This document shows positions 8,559-17,952 of a stretch of 64,000 bases of DNA, piece by piece. Each line of letters opens with the position of its first letter. Within the stretch, counting starts at the first letter, position 1. The translations under genes and the position numbers were made by a program. Origin of the DNA: JALOLG01 sp963776935 (GTDB lineage: Bacteria; Actinomycetota; Acidimicrobiia; Acidimicrobiales; Ilumatobacteraceae); contig CAVZOP010000012.1 in the NCBI GenBank assembly GCA_963776935.1, positions 219,829-283,828 on the forward strand, in the 5' to 3' direction. Below the pieces are notes generated by a model that worked only from the letters and a program-made list of their open reading frames with translations, was not told the origin of the DNA and did not search any database.

Positions 8559-9140
8559 ATGGCAACCAAGTCCCCATTGTGGGAAGGCGTCCAATGCGTC
8601 GCGCTCGTGACGTCCGACATGGACATGACGATGCGTTTCTGGCACGAAGTGCTGGGCGCCGAGATCGTGGCGACGACGACGACCGATGCGTACCGCGCGT
8701 ACTACTTCCGCGTCGGCGACACGCAGACGGTCGCGTTCTTGGAGTACCGGGGCGTCGATCACGAGCGGTACGCCAAGCCCGTCGGAGTCGCCTATCCACT
8801 GGCGTCGCAGTTCGACCACCTGTCGTTGAACTTGGCGAGCGAGGCCGCGGTGCTCGCGCTGCGAACACGGCTCATCACGTACGGCTGCGAGGTCTCCGAC
8901 GTCGTCGACCGCGGCATCGCCCGCTCGATCTACTTCACCGACCCGACCGGCATCGCGCTCGCTGCATCGTGGTGGACGGTCGACCTCGATGCCGGCAGCT
9001 TCGAAGACCTCGCCCGGTTCCAGGATTCCGATCCGGTGCCGGCCCTCGTCGAGTTGCAGAGCACGGGGAAGATCGCATCGACACCGCGGACCTCGCTCGT
9101 CGACGACGTCGTGCGCGAGCCGAGCAACTCACGACCCTGA
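8559..9140 (+). CDS. VOC (glyoxalase/bleomycin resistance/dioxygenase) family protein
   Basis: 193 residues. The fold pattern is a single VOC module: VQCVALVTSDMDMTMRFWHEVLGAE (strand-helix), a beta hairpin (AYYFRVGDTQTVAFLEY), then QFDHLSLNLAS and IYFTDPTGIALAASWW. His/Glu positions fit a mononuclear metal site, but residues from a partner subunit would be needed to complete it. The C-terminal extension of about 50 residues is not typical. A strong AGGAGG precedes ATG, and TATATT at 8486-8491 may be a -10 box. Substrate unknown. Confidence 0.8.
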   Translation: MATKSPLWEGVQCVALVTSDMDMTMRFWHEVLGAEIVATTTTDAYRAYYFRVGDTQTVAFLEYRGVDHERYAKPVGVAYPLASQFDHLSLNLASEAAVLALRTRLITYGCEVSDVVDRGIARSIYFTDPTGIALAASWWTVDLDAGSFEDLARFQDSDPVPALVELQSTGKIASTPRTSLVDDVVREPSNSRP

Positions 9141-9271
9141 CCCGAACCGAGGGTCCCACCGCGACGGATTCCACCGCGACGCCGACGTAGCGACATCCCT
9201 TGCGGTGGCGGCCGCCCTCCATCAGACTCACACGGTCCAGTCCGGACGGCACAGGATCTGAGGGGGTTGTC

Positions 9272-10495
9272 ATGCTGGGACGGTCAGGGCGCACCCGTGC
9301 GCTCACAGTCGTCATCGGGCTCGTTGCCGCGGCAACGGTGACCGGGGTGGCGGGCATCGCCTCCGGAACCGTCGCCGCCGACGGTCCGAACGTCGGCACG
9401 CCATGGGTCGTGACCGTCGGTGATTCGGCGATCTCCGGCGAGGCCGGCCGATGGGCAGGCAACACGAACCAGTCGTCGAGCAAGGTCGACGCGGGTGGCG
9501 CCGACGCGTACTTCGACAACGCGACGCGCACGGCCGAGCAGATCCCGGGCTGTCACCGCTCCGAGGCCGCCGAGGCACACATCTTCGGCGGCGCCAACTC
9601 GCTCAACCTCGCCTGTTCGGGTGCGCGCACGTACACCCAGGCCGGCAACCCCTTCAAGCCCGGCCTCGACTTCTACAACGGGGCCGGCGGCAAGGGTCAG
9701 GCGCTGATGCTCCAGGAGTTCGCCGCGACCCACAACGTCGAGGTCGTCACCGTGCTCATCGGCGCCAACAACTTCGGGTTCGCCGACATCGTGCAGCAGT
9801 GCGTCACCAACTGGCTGACATCACCGTCGTGGTGGAAGAACTACTGCTACGACGACTCGAGCATCTCGAGCCGGTTCACCGCCAGCGCGGTCGCGGCGCG
9901 CACCAACGAGGTCGCGGGAGCGATCCTCAACGTGGCAGCCGCCATGACGGCCAACGGCTACACGGCGAACGACTACAAGATCATCGTCCAGACCTACTCG
10001 TCGCCGATTCCGCGCGGTGGCCAGATCCGCTACGCCGAGAGCGGCTGGACACGGCAGTCGGTCGGCGGTTGCGGCGTCTGGAACCGGGATGCCGACTGGG
10101 CCAACGACACCGCAGTCGTGAAGATGAACCAGGCGCTGACACAGGGCGCGGCGCAGACGGGACTCGCCAACATCGTGATCCTCGACAACGTCGCCGCCCT
10201 CGACGGTCGCCGCCTGTGCGAGTCGGGCGTCGGGCTGCTCGAGGAGAAGGGCGTCGCGACGTGGCAGAGCGCCGGTGCCGTCGACAAGACCGAGTGGGTG
10301 AGCCAGATCCGCACCGTGACGACGATCTTCGGTCCCTACCAGCTCCAAGAGGGAATCCACCCGAGCTACTGGGGCGAGCTGGCGTTGCGTAACTGCCTCC
10401 GCCTGGCCTACAACGGCGGTGACGTCCGCGGTGGGCGTTGCGTGCGCCAGGCCAACGGCCTCGTCGGCGGCGAGCCGATCATGCAACTGATCTAG
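9272..10495 (+). CDS. Secreted SGNH/GDSL-type hydrolase
   Basis: 407 residues. A signal peptide covers about residues 1-36 (TVVIGLVAAATVTGVAGIAS, then AA). The SGNH blocks are visible: VTVGDSAISGEAGRW (Ser about 52), the oxyanion Gly in the LNLACSGARTYT block, VLIGANNFGF (Asn of block III) and GIHPSYWGE (His of block V). It is likely an extracellular esterase or lipase; several Cys pairs suggest disulfides. ATG 9272 has AGGGGG 8 bases upstream. The gene converges on the next one, and the two stop codons share one CTAG (10492-10495). Confidence 0.85.
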   Translation: MLGRSGRTRALTVVIGLVAAATVTGVAGIASGTVAADGPNVGTPWVVTVGDSAISGEAGRWAGNTNQSSSKVDAGGADAYFDNATRTAEQIPGCHRSEAAEAHIFGGANSLNLACSGARTYTQAGNPFKPGLDFYNGAGGKGQALMLQEFAATHNVEVVTVLIGANNFGFADIVQQCVTNWLTSPSWWKNYCYDDSSISSRFTASAVAARTNEVAGAILNVAAAMTANGYTANDYKIIVQTYSSPIPRGGQIRYAESGWTRQSVGGCGVWNRDADWANDTAVVKMNQALTQGAAQTGLANIVILDNVAALDGRRLCESGVGLLEEKGVATWQSAGAVDKTEWVSQIRTVTTIFGPYQLQEGIHPSYWGELALRNCLRLAYNGGDVRGGRCVRQANGLVGGEPIMQLI

Positions 10496-11277
10496 CGAAC
10501 ACGCTGCGCCATGCGGCGCTGTTGAGTTCGCTTGCGACGGGCGCCGAGCACGAAGGCGATGAAGGCGACCGCCAACACGATCCAGACGATCAGGGCGACC
10601 ATCGCCGCGGTGGCGAGCGGGCCCGCCCACGAGCCACCTTCGGCCGGCCGTTGCACGGTCTGGGTGGTGACCTCGACCGACGACCCGTCGAGTGGGGCCG
10701 TCCACTGGAACACGTCGGGATCGACCTCGGTGCCGGTGGTCGACACGAGCTCGCCCGGCAGGGCGACGCGGAACTCGACCGACATCGACTCGGCGGGCGT
10801 CGTCCCGCTCGCCGCGAACTCGTCGCCGAACGGCAGGCCGCCGACAGCCGCGATGAGGTCGGCGTCGGCGAACGACTCGAACCCGTTCGGCAGCGTGAGC
10901 ACGCCGTCGATCGCGTTCGACGTCTGATCGTCGACCGTCGTGCGGGCCGCGGCCATCCCGCTGAACGGCGGGCCGATGCTGTTGAGCACGTTGGCGAGCT
11001 CCTGCGGTGAAGCAACCGCGTGCGTCAGCGTGATCTCGACGGTGCCGGTGTCGGTCGTCGTCGGGCCGTCGATCGTCCATCCGGCGGCGATCGCGTCGTC
11101 GAAGCGCAGATCATCGACGAGCCCTGGGACCTTGCCGACGAGCTCGGCGTCGGCCACGGCGTGGACCGTCACCGTGCCGGTGCCGTCGGGCGCGATGGCG
11201 ACATCGACATCGACGTCGAGCCGGCATGCCGTGAGCGCGAGCGCGCTGATCACGATGAGGAGCACACGGCGGGTCAC
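10492..11277 (-). CDS. Membrane-anchored lipoprotein, LppM-like
   Basis: 261 residues from GTG 11277. A short signal peptide with lipobox ALTAC (Cys about 18) precedes a beta-rich domain starting DVDVDVAIAPDGTGTVTV. A C-terminal membrane helix (about 220-243, TAAMVALIVWIVLAVAFIAFV) is followed by a strongly basic tail (RRKRTQQRR). This layout matches the actinobacterial LppM-like family. It is divergent from the ECF sigma gene, with about 110 bases between them, so it may be under the control of that sigma factor. Longer starts upstream (to 11352) are less likely because they would bury the signal peptide. Confidence 0.7.
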   Translation of the reverse strand: MTRRVLLIVISALALTACRLDVDVDVAIAPDGTGTVTVHAVADAELVGKVPGLVDDLRFDDAIAAGWTIDGPTTTDTGTVEITLTHAVASPQELANVLNSIGPPFSGMAAARTTVDDQTSNAIDGVLTLPNGFESFADADLIAAVGGLPFGDEFAASGTTPAESMSVEFRVALPGELVSTTGTEVDPDVFQWTAPLDGSSVEVTTQTVQRPAEGGSWAGPLATAAMVALIVWIVLAVAFIAFVLGARRKRTQQRRMAQRVR

Positions 11278-11387
11278 GACGCCCCATTCTCGCAGGAGGT
11301 GATGTGCCGTGCCTGGCACCGTTGCCGAGCACCCGGGAACCATCTCGGCCACCGCGGTGTCGGGACTCGCGACAGGCTGTCAACGAG

Positions 11388-11954
11388 ATGACCCACCGGC
11401 TCGAGCCAGGAACGACCGACGTCGTGCTCGTGGCTCGCGCCCGAAACGGTGACGACGAGGCGTTCGGTGAGTTGGTTCGCCGACATCAAGCGGCGGCCCT
11501 CAGGCTGGCGGCGGCGGTACTGGGGTCGAACGAGGAAGCGCGCGACGTCGTGCAGGAGGCATTCGTGAAGGCATACCGGGCACTGGGACGCTTCCGGGGT
11601 GACGTGCCCGTGCGCCCGTGGCTGATGCGGATCGTCGCCAACGAGGCGAAGAACTCGCGGCGGGGGCGCACCCGGCGCACACACCGCGAGGACCGTCACG
11701 GGCGGCTTGCCGTCGTACCGCCGCCGACCCCCGACGAGTTGGCGACGCTTTCGATGGACGCGCGACATCTGCTCGACGCGCTGGCGACCCTCGGTCATGC
11801 CGATCGCGAGGTGTTGGTCTACCGCTACGTCGTGGGACTGTCCGAGACCGAGACCGCACACTCGATCGGCGCCCCCGTCGGCACGGTCAAGTCGAGGTCG
11901 TCGCGGGCGCTGACGCGCCTGCGTGACGTCATGGGCGTCGAGGAGGATCGATGA
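11388..11954 (+). CDS. ECF-type RNA polymerase sigma factor
   Basis: 188 residues from ATG 11388. Region 2 is clear (DEAFGELVRRHQAAALRLA, then SNEEARDVVQEAFVKAYRAL and WLMRIVANEAKN). Region 4 follows (ALATLGHADREVLVYRYV, GLSETETAHSIGAPVGTVKS), with the recognition helix containing GTVKSR. The ATGA overlap with the next gene (11951) couples it to a membrane protein of unknown family, an arrangement like sigma and anti-sigma pairs. An upstream in-frame GTG at 11304 would add 28 residues without homology and is rejected. Confidence 0.93.
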   Translation: MTHRLEPGTTDVVLVARARNGDDEAFGELVRRHQAAALRLAAAVLGSNEEARDVVQEAFVKAYRALGRFRGDVPVRPWLMRIVANEAKNSRRGRTRRTHREDRHGRLAVVPPPTPDELATLSMDARHLLDALATLGHADREVLVYRYVVGLSETETAHSIGAPVGTVKSRSSRALTRLRDVMGVEEDR

Positions 11955-12781
11955 CCGACCCGTCGATGAGTGACACGGCGCTGATCGACCGCTTGGTCGA
12001 GCTCGGCGAGCAGCTCGAGCGCGACCTCGCCGGCGCTGCCGACGACCTGGCCGACGCCGTCGTGGCGAGGATCCGCGTCGAGCCGACCAGGCGCTCGGAG
12101 CACCCCGTGTTCGTGCGTCGGGCGGGGCTGTGGTCGGCGGCCGCGGCGGTGGTGCTGCTCGTCGTGGTGCTCGTCGCCGTTCCGGGGCCGCGTCGCACGA
12201 TCGCTCGATGGTTCGGGGTCGGCTCCGTGCGCATCGAGCCGGTGCCGACGGCGCCGCCGTCGTCGGCCACCGCCGAGCCGGCCACGCCGAGCACGACCGC
12301 GACGAGCGTGGCCGAACCGGATCCCGACCCACTCGGTCTCGGACCGGCAGTCACCGCCGACGAGGCGGTGGCGGCGACCGGCCTGCGGCTCCCGGCCGCG
12401 GCCTCGCTCGGTGAGCCCGCGTCGTTCCACGTTCCCGGTGGGCCGCAGATAGTGGCGCGTCACGACGTCGAGGGTCGCACGGTGCTGGTCGCTGTTCTGG
12501 CCGGCACGACCGACGAGGCCGCGTTCGTCAAGCAGGTCCGACCCGATCAGGTGACCGCGGTCGAGGTGCCCGGTCGCGATGGGGCGAGCTCATCCGGGCT
12601 CTGGATCGAGGGCGAGCCGCACACGTTCGCGTACGTCGGCGCCGACGGCGAGCTCGGTGTCGAACCGCTCCGTCTCGCCGGCGACACCCTGTTGTGGGAG
12701 CGCGCCGGCGTCACGCTCCGTGTGGAGGGTGCTCGCGACCTCGCCGAGGCGCTGGAGATCGCGAGCTCGATGGAACTCTGA
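11951..12781 (+). CDS. Single-pass membrane protein, possible anti-sigma factor
   Basis: 276 residues. A cytoplasmic, acidic, helical N-terminus (about 1-57) leads to one membrane helix (about 58-77, LWSAAAAVVLLVVVLVAVPG). A Pro/Thr/Ser linker and an extracytoplasmic domain of about 160 residues follow. There is no zinc-binding HxxxCxxC motif, so it is not a ZAS anti-sigma. Coupling to the ECF sigma gene and the membrane topology are the only grounds for suggesting that it senses an envelope signal and restrains the sigma factor. Confidence 0.6.
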   Translation: MTDPSMSDTALIDRLVELGEQLERDLAGAADDLADAVVARIRVEPTRRSEHPVFVRRAGLWSAAAAVVLLVVVLVAVPGPRRTIARWFGVGSVRIEPVPTAPPSSATAEPATPSTTATSVAEPDPDPLGLGPAVTADEAVAATGLRLPAAASLGEPASFHVPGGPQIVARHDVEGRTVLVAVLAGTTDEAAFVKQVRPDQVTAVEVPGRDGASSSGLWIEGEPHTFAYVGADGELGVEPLRLAGDTLLWERAGVTLRVEGARDLAEALEIASSMEL

Positions 12782-12806
12782 AGGTGGCGGTGGTGTCAGG
12801 ACAGGC

Positions 12807-14159
12807 GTGAAGCGAATCGCGCCCCTGTTGTTCGTGATCGCCGGCTGCGCGTCAGCCAGCGCGATCGAATCTGACGATGCCGTGCGGAGCGCCGATGCGC
12901 CCGAATCGTCCACACCGCAGCTCGAAGCGCTCCCGTCCGTGGAGTCGACGACCGACGCTGCGGCCGGCGACGCGACCAAGGCTGCGTTGCCCGATGTCGC
13001 CGCGATCCGACGCGATGGATCGGTCGTGCGGGTTCGCGACGGTCACGTGGTCACCGACAAGGCCGCCGCACCTCGTCACGGCCTCGTCGCGCTCGACGGT
13101 CGGACCTTCGTCGAGACCACCTCGAGCGACGCCGCTACGACCGAGGTGCGCTGGACGCATCTGTTCACCGGCGAGCCGGCCGGACTCGCGTCGATCCAGG
13201 ATGCGCATCTGGTGCCGACGGTCACCGACACCAGCGGCCGGTTCGTGGCGCTCGTCAGCGAGGCCGCCGGGCACGTCGACGGGGCGATCGCGCCCGGGCG
13301 TGCGTCGAGCACCATCGTGATCGCCGATGGTGAGCTCGGCGAGCGGTACCGCACGACGCTCCCCGGCAACTTCTACCCCGAGGCGTTCGGCATCACGGAC
13401 GCCGTGAATGGCGTGCCTGACACCGTCTATCTGTTGGAGTACCTCCCAGCCGACGCCCCCACCCACTACCGCGTCCGCGTGCTCGACACGGCGACTGGCA
13501 AGATCGGGCTGCCGGTCAACCTACGCTTCAAGACGCAAGAGGTCGACGCGGCGATGGCCGGGATCAGCCGCACCCAGGTGGTGTCGGGCCACGACGGTGG
13601 TCTGGTCTTCACGCTCTACCGCGGTGTCGCCGGCGAGGGCGATCGCCACGGGTACGCGTTCGTCCACACGCTCGGGTTGGCGGGCGGCGTCTGGTGCCTC
13701 GACCTCCCGCCCGAGATGGAGCTCGACACGCAGCCGGGCGCGCTCGTCGTGGCCGGTGATCGGCTCGTGGTGGCGAGCGCCAACGGCACCATCGGAAACT
13801 ACGAGATCGCGGCCGTGCCCGACCCAACCCGCCGACCGGTCATCGATGTCGTCCGCCACTACCTCCAACCCGAGGGCGAGCCGGTGCTCGCCGCCAGCGG
13901 TGATCGGGTGTGGGTGGCGTGGCGCGACCTCCTCTACGAGTTGGACGCGACGACGCTGCAGCTGGTGGACTCCCAACCGCACCGGGTCGCCGGAACGGTC
14001 AGCGCGATGGCGGCGACGAACGACGGGCTCGTGATCGCCTATGCGGACGGCACGATCGAACTGCGTGACGGCGCGACCATCGACCTCACCCCTGACAACG
14101 ACGACGACGATGGGGCCGACATCGTCGCCCTGTTCGTCGACGATGCCGGATCGCCCTGA
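12807..14159 (+). CDS. Lipoprotein with beta-propeller-like repeats
   Basis: 450 residues from GTG 12807. A short signal with lipobox VIAGC (Cys about 13) is followed by a low-complexity linker and then a large beta-rich domain. Repeated short strand units (for example DGSVVRVRDGHVV, GDRLVVASANGTIGNYEI, DRVWVAWRDLLYELDA, GLVIAYADGTIEL) suggest a WD40/PQQ-like propeller; I count them by eye only. AGGACAGG lies just upstream of the GTG. It probably forms an operon with the sigma and membrane genes and may be part of the same envelope-sensing set. Function unknown. Confidence 0.65.
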   Translation: MKRIAPLLFVIAGCASASAIESDDAVRSADAPESSTPQLEALPSVESTTDAAAGDATKAALPDVAAIRRDGSVVRVRDGHVVTDKAAAPRHGLVALDGRTFVETTSSDAATTEVRWTHLFTGEPAGLASIQDAHLVPTVTDTSGRFVALVSEAAGHVDGAIAPGRASSTIVIADGELGERYRTTLPGNFYPEAFGITDAVNGVPDTVYLLEYLPADAPTHYRVRVLDTATGKIGLPVNLRFKTQEVDAAMAGISRTQVVSGHDGGLVFTLYRGVAGEGDRHGYAFVHTLGLAGGVWCLDLPPEMELDTQPGALVVAGDRLVVASANGTIGNYEIAAVPDPTRRPVIDVVRHYLQPEGEPVLAASGDRVWVAWRDLLYELDATTLQLVDSQPHRVAGTVSAMAATNDGLVIAYADGTIELRDGATIDLTPDNDDDDGADIVALFVDDAGSP

Positions 14160-14175
14160 TCGATCGTTGCGCTGA

Positions 14176-16774
14176 TCAGTCGTTGGCGGTTGGTGGTGGC
14201 AGCTCTTCGCCGGCCACCGCCGAGTCGTTGGTGGCGGTGGTCGCCAGCTCGACCGACGACGGGGGCACGAAGCCCTCGACGGCGGTGAACGTGAACCGCT
14301 GCTCGCCTTCGTTGTCGGGGTCGTCCTCGACGTCGACGACGATGATCTCGCCGGCCGAGAACTCCTTGTAGAGGATCTTCTCCGACAACGTGTCCTCGAT
14401 GTAACGCTGGATGGCGCGGCGCAGCGGTCGCGCCCCGAGCATCGGGTCGTAGCCGCGGGCGGCAAGGAGGTACTTGGCGTCTTCCTTGAGCTCGATGCCG
14501 AGACCCTGACCCTCGAGCTGGCCGACCAGCCGCTTGGTCATCATGTCGACCATCTGCACGACCTCGGCCCGCGACAGCTCGTGGAACACGATGACCTCGT
14601 CGATGCGGTTGAGGAACTCGGGACGGAAGTGCAGCTTCAGCGCATCCATCACCTTCTCCTTCATCCGCTCGTAGCTCATCGCCGCGTCGCCGGTGGTGAA
14701 GCCGACGTTGGCCTTGCGCAGGTCCTGGGTGCCGAGGTTCGACGTCATGATCAGCACGGTGTTGCGGAAGTCGACCGAGCGGCCCTGACTGTCGGTCAGG
14801 CGGCCCTCTTCGAGGATCTGCAGCAGCGTGTTGAACACGTCGGGGTGGGCCTTTTCGATCTCGTCGAACAGGACCACCGAGAACGGACGCGCGACGGACG
14901 GCTTCGGTGAGCTGGCCGCCCTCTTCGTAGCCGACATATCCGGGGGGCGAGCCGACGAGGCGGCTCACGGTGTGCTTCTCCATGTACTCGGACATGTCGA
15001 GCGTGATCATCGCCGCGTCGTCGCCGAACAGGAACTCGGCGAGCGTCTTGGCGAGCTCGGTCTTTCCGACGCCCGTCGGGCCGAGGAAGATGAACGACCC
15101 ACTCGGGCGCTTCGGGTCCTTGAGGCCGGCCCGGGTGCGGCGGATCGACTGCGACACGGCGCCGATCGCCATCTCCTGGCCGATGATGCGCTTGTGCAGC
15201 TCGCCTTCCATGTTGAGGAGCTTGTGGGTCTCCTCCTCGGTGAGCTTGTAGACGGGGATGCCCGTCCAGAGGCTGAGCACCTCGGCGACGGCTTCCTCGT
15301 CGACCTCGTCGAACAGGTCGACCCCTTCGGCCTTGACCTCGACCTCTTTGACCGACTTCTCCTCGAGCAGCGCCTTCTCCTGGTCGCGCAGGCGCCCGGC
15401 CTCCTCGAACTGCTGCTCCTCGACGGCGCGCTTCTTGGCCTCCTGGACGTCGTCGATGCGGCGTTCGAGATCGCGCAGGTCGGGCGGCGTCTTCATGCGC
15501 TTGATGCGCAGGCGGCTGCCGGCCTCGTCGATGAGGTCGATCGCCTTGTCGGGCAGGTGACGGTCGGAGATGTAGCGGTCGGCGAGGTTGGCCGCGGCGA
15601 CGAGCGCCTGGTCGGTGATCGTGACCCGGTGATGGGCCTCGTACTGGTCGCGGATGCCCTTGAGGATCTCGATCGTGTGGGCGAGTGTCGGCTCCTCGAC
15701 GCGGACCGGCTGGAAGCGGCGCTCGAGGGCGGCGTCCTTCTCGACGTGCTTGCGGTACTCGTCGAGCGTCGTGGCGCCGACGGTCTGCAACTCGCCGCGG
15801 GCGAGCATCGGCTTGAGGATCGACGCCGCGTCGATGGCGCCCTCGGCCGCACCTGCACCGACGAGCGTGTGGATCTCGTCGATGAACAAGATGATGTCGC
15901 CGCGGGTCTTGATCTCCTTGAGCACCTTCTTGAGGCGCTCCTCGAAGTCGCCGCGGTAGCGCGAGCCGGCGACGAGCGCGCCGAGGTCGAGCGTGTAGAG
16001 CTGCTTGCCGTGCAACGTGTCGGGGACGTCGTTGTTGACGATCATCTGGGCGAGACCTTCGACGATGGCCGTCTTGCCGACGCCCGGCTCGCCGACGAGC
16101 ACCGGGTTGTTCTTGGTGCGCCGCGACAGGATCTGCATCACCCGCTCGAGCTCGCGGGTGCGACCGATCACGGGGTCGAGCTTGCGCTCGCGGGCCATCT
16201 GGGTGAGGTTGCGACCGAACTGGTCGAGGATCTGGCTCGACCCCTTGTCGCCCGGGTCGTCCTTGGTGGATCCGCCGACGTTGGCGCCGGCCGGGCCCTG
16301 CTCGCCACCGCTGGCGCGGCCGCTGCTGGCCGGCCCCTGGTAGCCCGACAGGAGCTGGATCACTTGCTGGCGGACGCGACTGAGGTCGGCGCCGAGCTTG
16401 ACGAGCACCTGGGCGGCGACGCCCTCGCCCTCGCGGATGAGGCCGAGCAGGATGTGCTCGGTGCCGATGTAGTTGTGGCCGAGCTGGAGCGCCTCACGCA
16501 GTGAGAGCTCGAGCACCTTCTTCGCCCTGGGGGTGAACGGGATGTGCCCGGACGGCGACGAGCCGCCCTGACCGATGATCTCTTCGACCTGGTTGCGCAC
16601 GGCTTCGAGCGAGATCCCGAGGCTCTCGAGGGCCTTGGCCGCGACGCCTTCACCCTCGTGGATGAGACCGAGGAGGATGTGCTCGGTGCCGATGTAACTG
16701 TGGTTCAGCAGCCGCGCTTCCTCTTGCGCCAGCACGACGACCCGCCGGGCCCTGTCGGTGAAGCGTTCGAACAT
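14176..16774 (-). CDS. clpC: ATP-dependent Clp protease ATPase subunit ClpC (frame break)
   Basis: ClpC unfolds proteins for ClpP and is normally essential in actinobacteria. Two Clp-N repeats (about 1-145) are followed by AAA+ domain 1 with Walker A GEPGVGKTA (228-236), a UVR-type middle region and AAA+ domain 2 with GPTGVGKTEL (about 564). The first frame (16774 to 14891, 628 codons) breaks after TEAVRR, and the second (14889 to 14176) resumes at RPFSVVLFDEIEKAHPD. One extra base within the CGCG at 14890-14893 explains it, and the joined protein is about 865 residues, family length. Either a sequence error or a real mutation; I favour error. The last residues (after position 840) are Pro/Asn-rich. 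Confidence 0.9.
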
Positions 16775-16937
16775 GAGTGTCGCCCTTTCCCGAACGGCGA
16801 ATGCGTGTACTCACTCTATCGGTGGGTCGTGGGTTCGCTTGATCGTTCGTGTGACGATGGACATGTCGGGACCGTCTGCACGGCCGGGTGCACCCGGACG
16901 GTCACCCGGAGTGTTCGCGCCTTCGGCCGAATCCCTC

Positions 16938-16943
16938 TAGCCT
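16938..16943 (+). promoter_or_regulatory. -10 box TAGCCT, leaderless start of prenyl synthase
   Basis: TAGCCT fits TANNNT and ends 6 bases before GTG 16950, so the mRNA would start at or right beside the codon. No ribosome binding site is seen. It lies in the 175-base divergent region shared with clpC. Confidence 0.45.
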
Positions 16944-16949
16944 GGCCGC

Positions 16950-17951
16950 GTGTCCGACGACGGGTCGACGTCTCCACTGCTCGCGCTGCCCGGGATCGCC
17001 GTCGATCGCCGCCGGGTCGAGGCAGCGATGCGTGAGTCGGTCGTGACGTCCGACCCCTACCTGACCGAGCTCGCCTCGCATCTCATCGTCGCCGGCGGCA
17101 AGCGGCTGCGGCCGGTGTTGGCGATCGCCGCCGCGCGGGTGGCCGGCGCGCCCGCCACCGACGAAGCGGTGCGCGGCGGGGTGGCGTGCGAGCTCGTGCA
17201 CCTCGGCTCGCTGTACCACGACGACGTGATGGACGAGGCGTCGACGCGGCGTGGCGTCGACACCGTGAACGCCAAGTGGGGCAACCTGCAGGCGATCCTC
17301 GCCGGCGACTTCCTGCTGTCCCGCGCGTCGGGGATCGCGGCCTCGCTCGGCACCGAGATCGCCGGGCTGCTGGCGAGCACGATCGGTTGGCTGTGCGAGG
17401 GCCAGATCGAAGAGCTCCGCCACACCTACGACATCGCGCGCTCCGAGCCGAGCTACTTCACCTCGATCCAGGGCAAGACGGCATCGTTGTTCGGAACGGC
17501 GGCCCGCATCGGCGGCATCGTCGCCGGCTCCGACCGCGAGCTCATCGACGCGCTCACCGAGTACGGCAACTCGTTCGGCATCGTGTTCCAGATCGTCGAC
17601 GACATCCTCGACGTCACGGCGACGGAGGATCAGCTCGGCAAACCGGCGGGTCACGACATCGTCGAGGGGGTCTACACGCTCCCGGTGTTGCGGACACTCG
17701 CGCTCGGCCGCTCGGTCTCCGAGGAGCTGGGCGATCTGCTCGGCCGGCCGCTCGATGTGGTCGAGCGCGACAAGGCGCTGGCGATCGTCCGCTCGAACGA
17801 GGGGGTCGAGAGCGCGGTCACGACGGCCCGGCAGTACGTCGACGCCGCCGAGGCGGTGTGCGATCGCCTGCCCGCCGGCGCGGCGACCGACGCGTTGCGC
17901 GCCGCGCCCGCCGCGCTGCTGGCGACCGTGTACACCCGCTCGGCCGGTTGA
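16950..17951 (+). CDS. Polyprenyl diphosphate synthase (menaquinone side chain)
   Basis: 333 residues from GTG. It condenses isopentenyl diphosphate units into a long-chain trans-prenyl diphosphate. The first aspartate motif is DDVMD (in SLYHDDVMDEASTRRG), the second is DDILD (in FQIVDDILDVTATEDQLGKP), and GGKRLRP near residue 50 is the IPP-binding block. This pattern fits the heptaprenyl/octaprenyl (GrcC/HepT/IspB-like) group. The position beside a menaquinone-reductase-like gene and a bc complex suggests it builds the menaquinone tail. The product length cannot be told from sequence by eye. Confidence 0.9.
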   Translation: MSDDGSTSPLLALPGIAVDRRRVEAAMRESVVTSDPYLTELASHLIVAGGKRLRPVLAIAAARVAGAPATDEAVRGGVACELVHLGSLYHDDVMDEASTRRGVDTVNAKWGNLQAILAGDFLLSRASGIAASLGTEIAGLLASTIGWLCEGQIEELRHTYDIARSEPSYFTSIQGKTASLFGTAARIGGIVAGSDRELIDALTEYGNSFGIVFQIVDDILDVTATEDQLGKPAGHDIVEGVYTLPVLRTLALGRSVSEELGDLLGRPLDVVERDKALAIVRSNEGVESAVTTARQYVDAAEAVCDRLPAGAATDALRAAPAALLATVYTRSAG

Positions 17952-17952
17952 G

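Noticed and set aside
14885..14900. Programmed frameshift in clpC
   Set aside because: No slippery heptamer or following structure is evident, and ClpC is not known to use frameshifting; a one-base error explains it.
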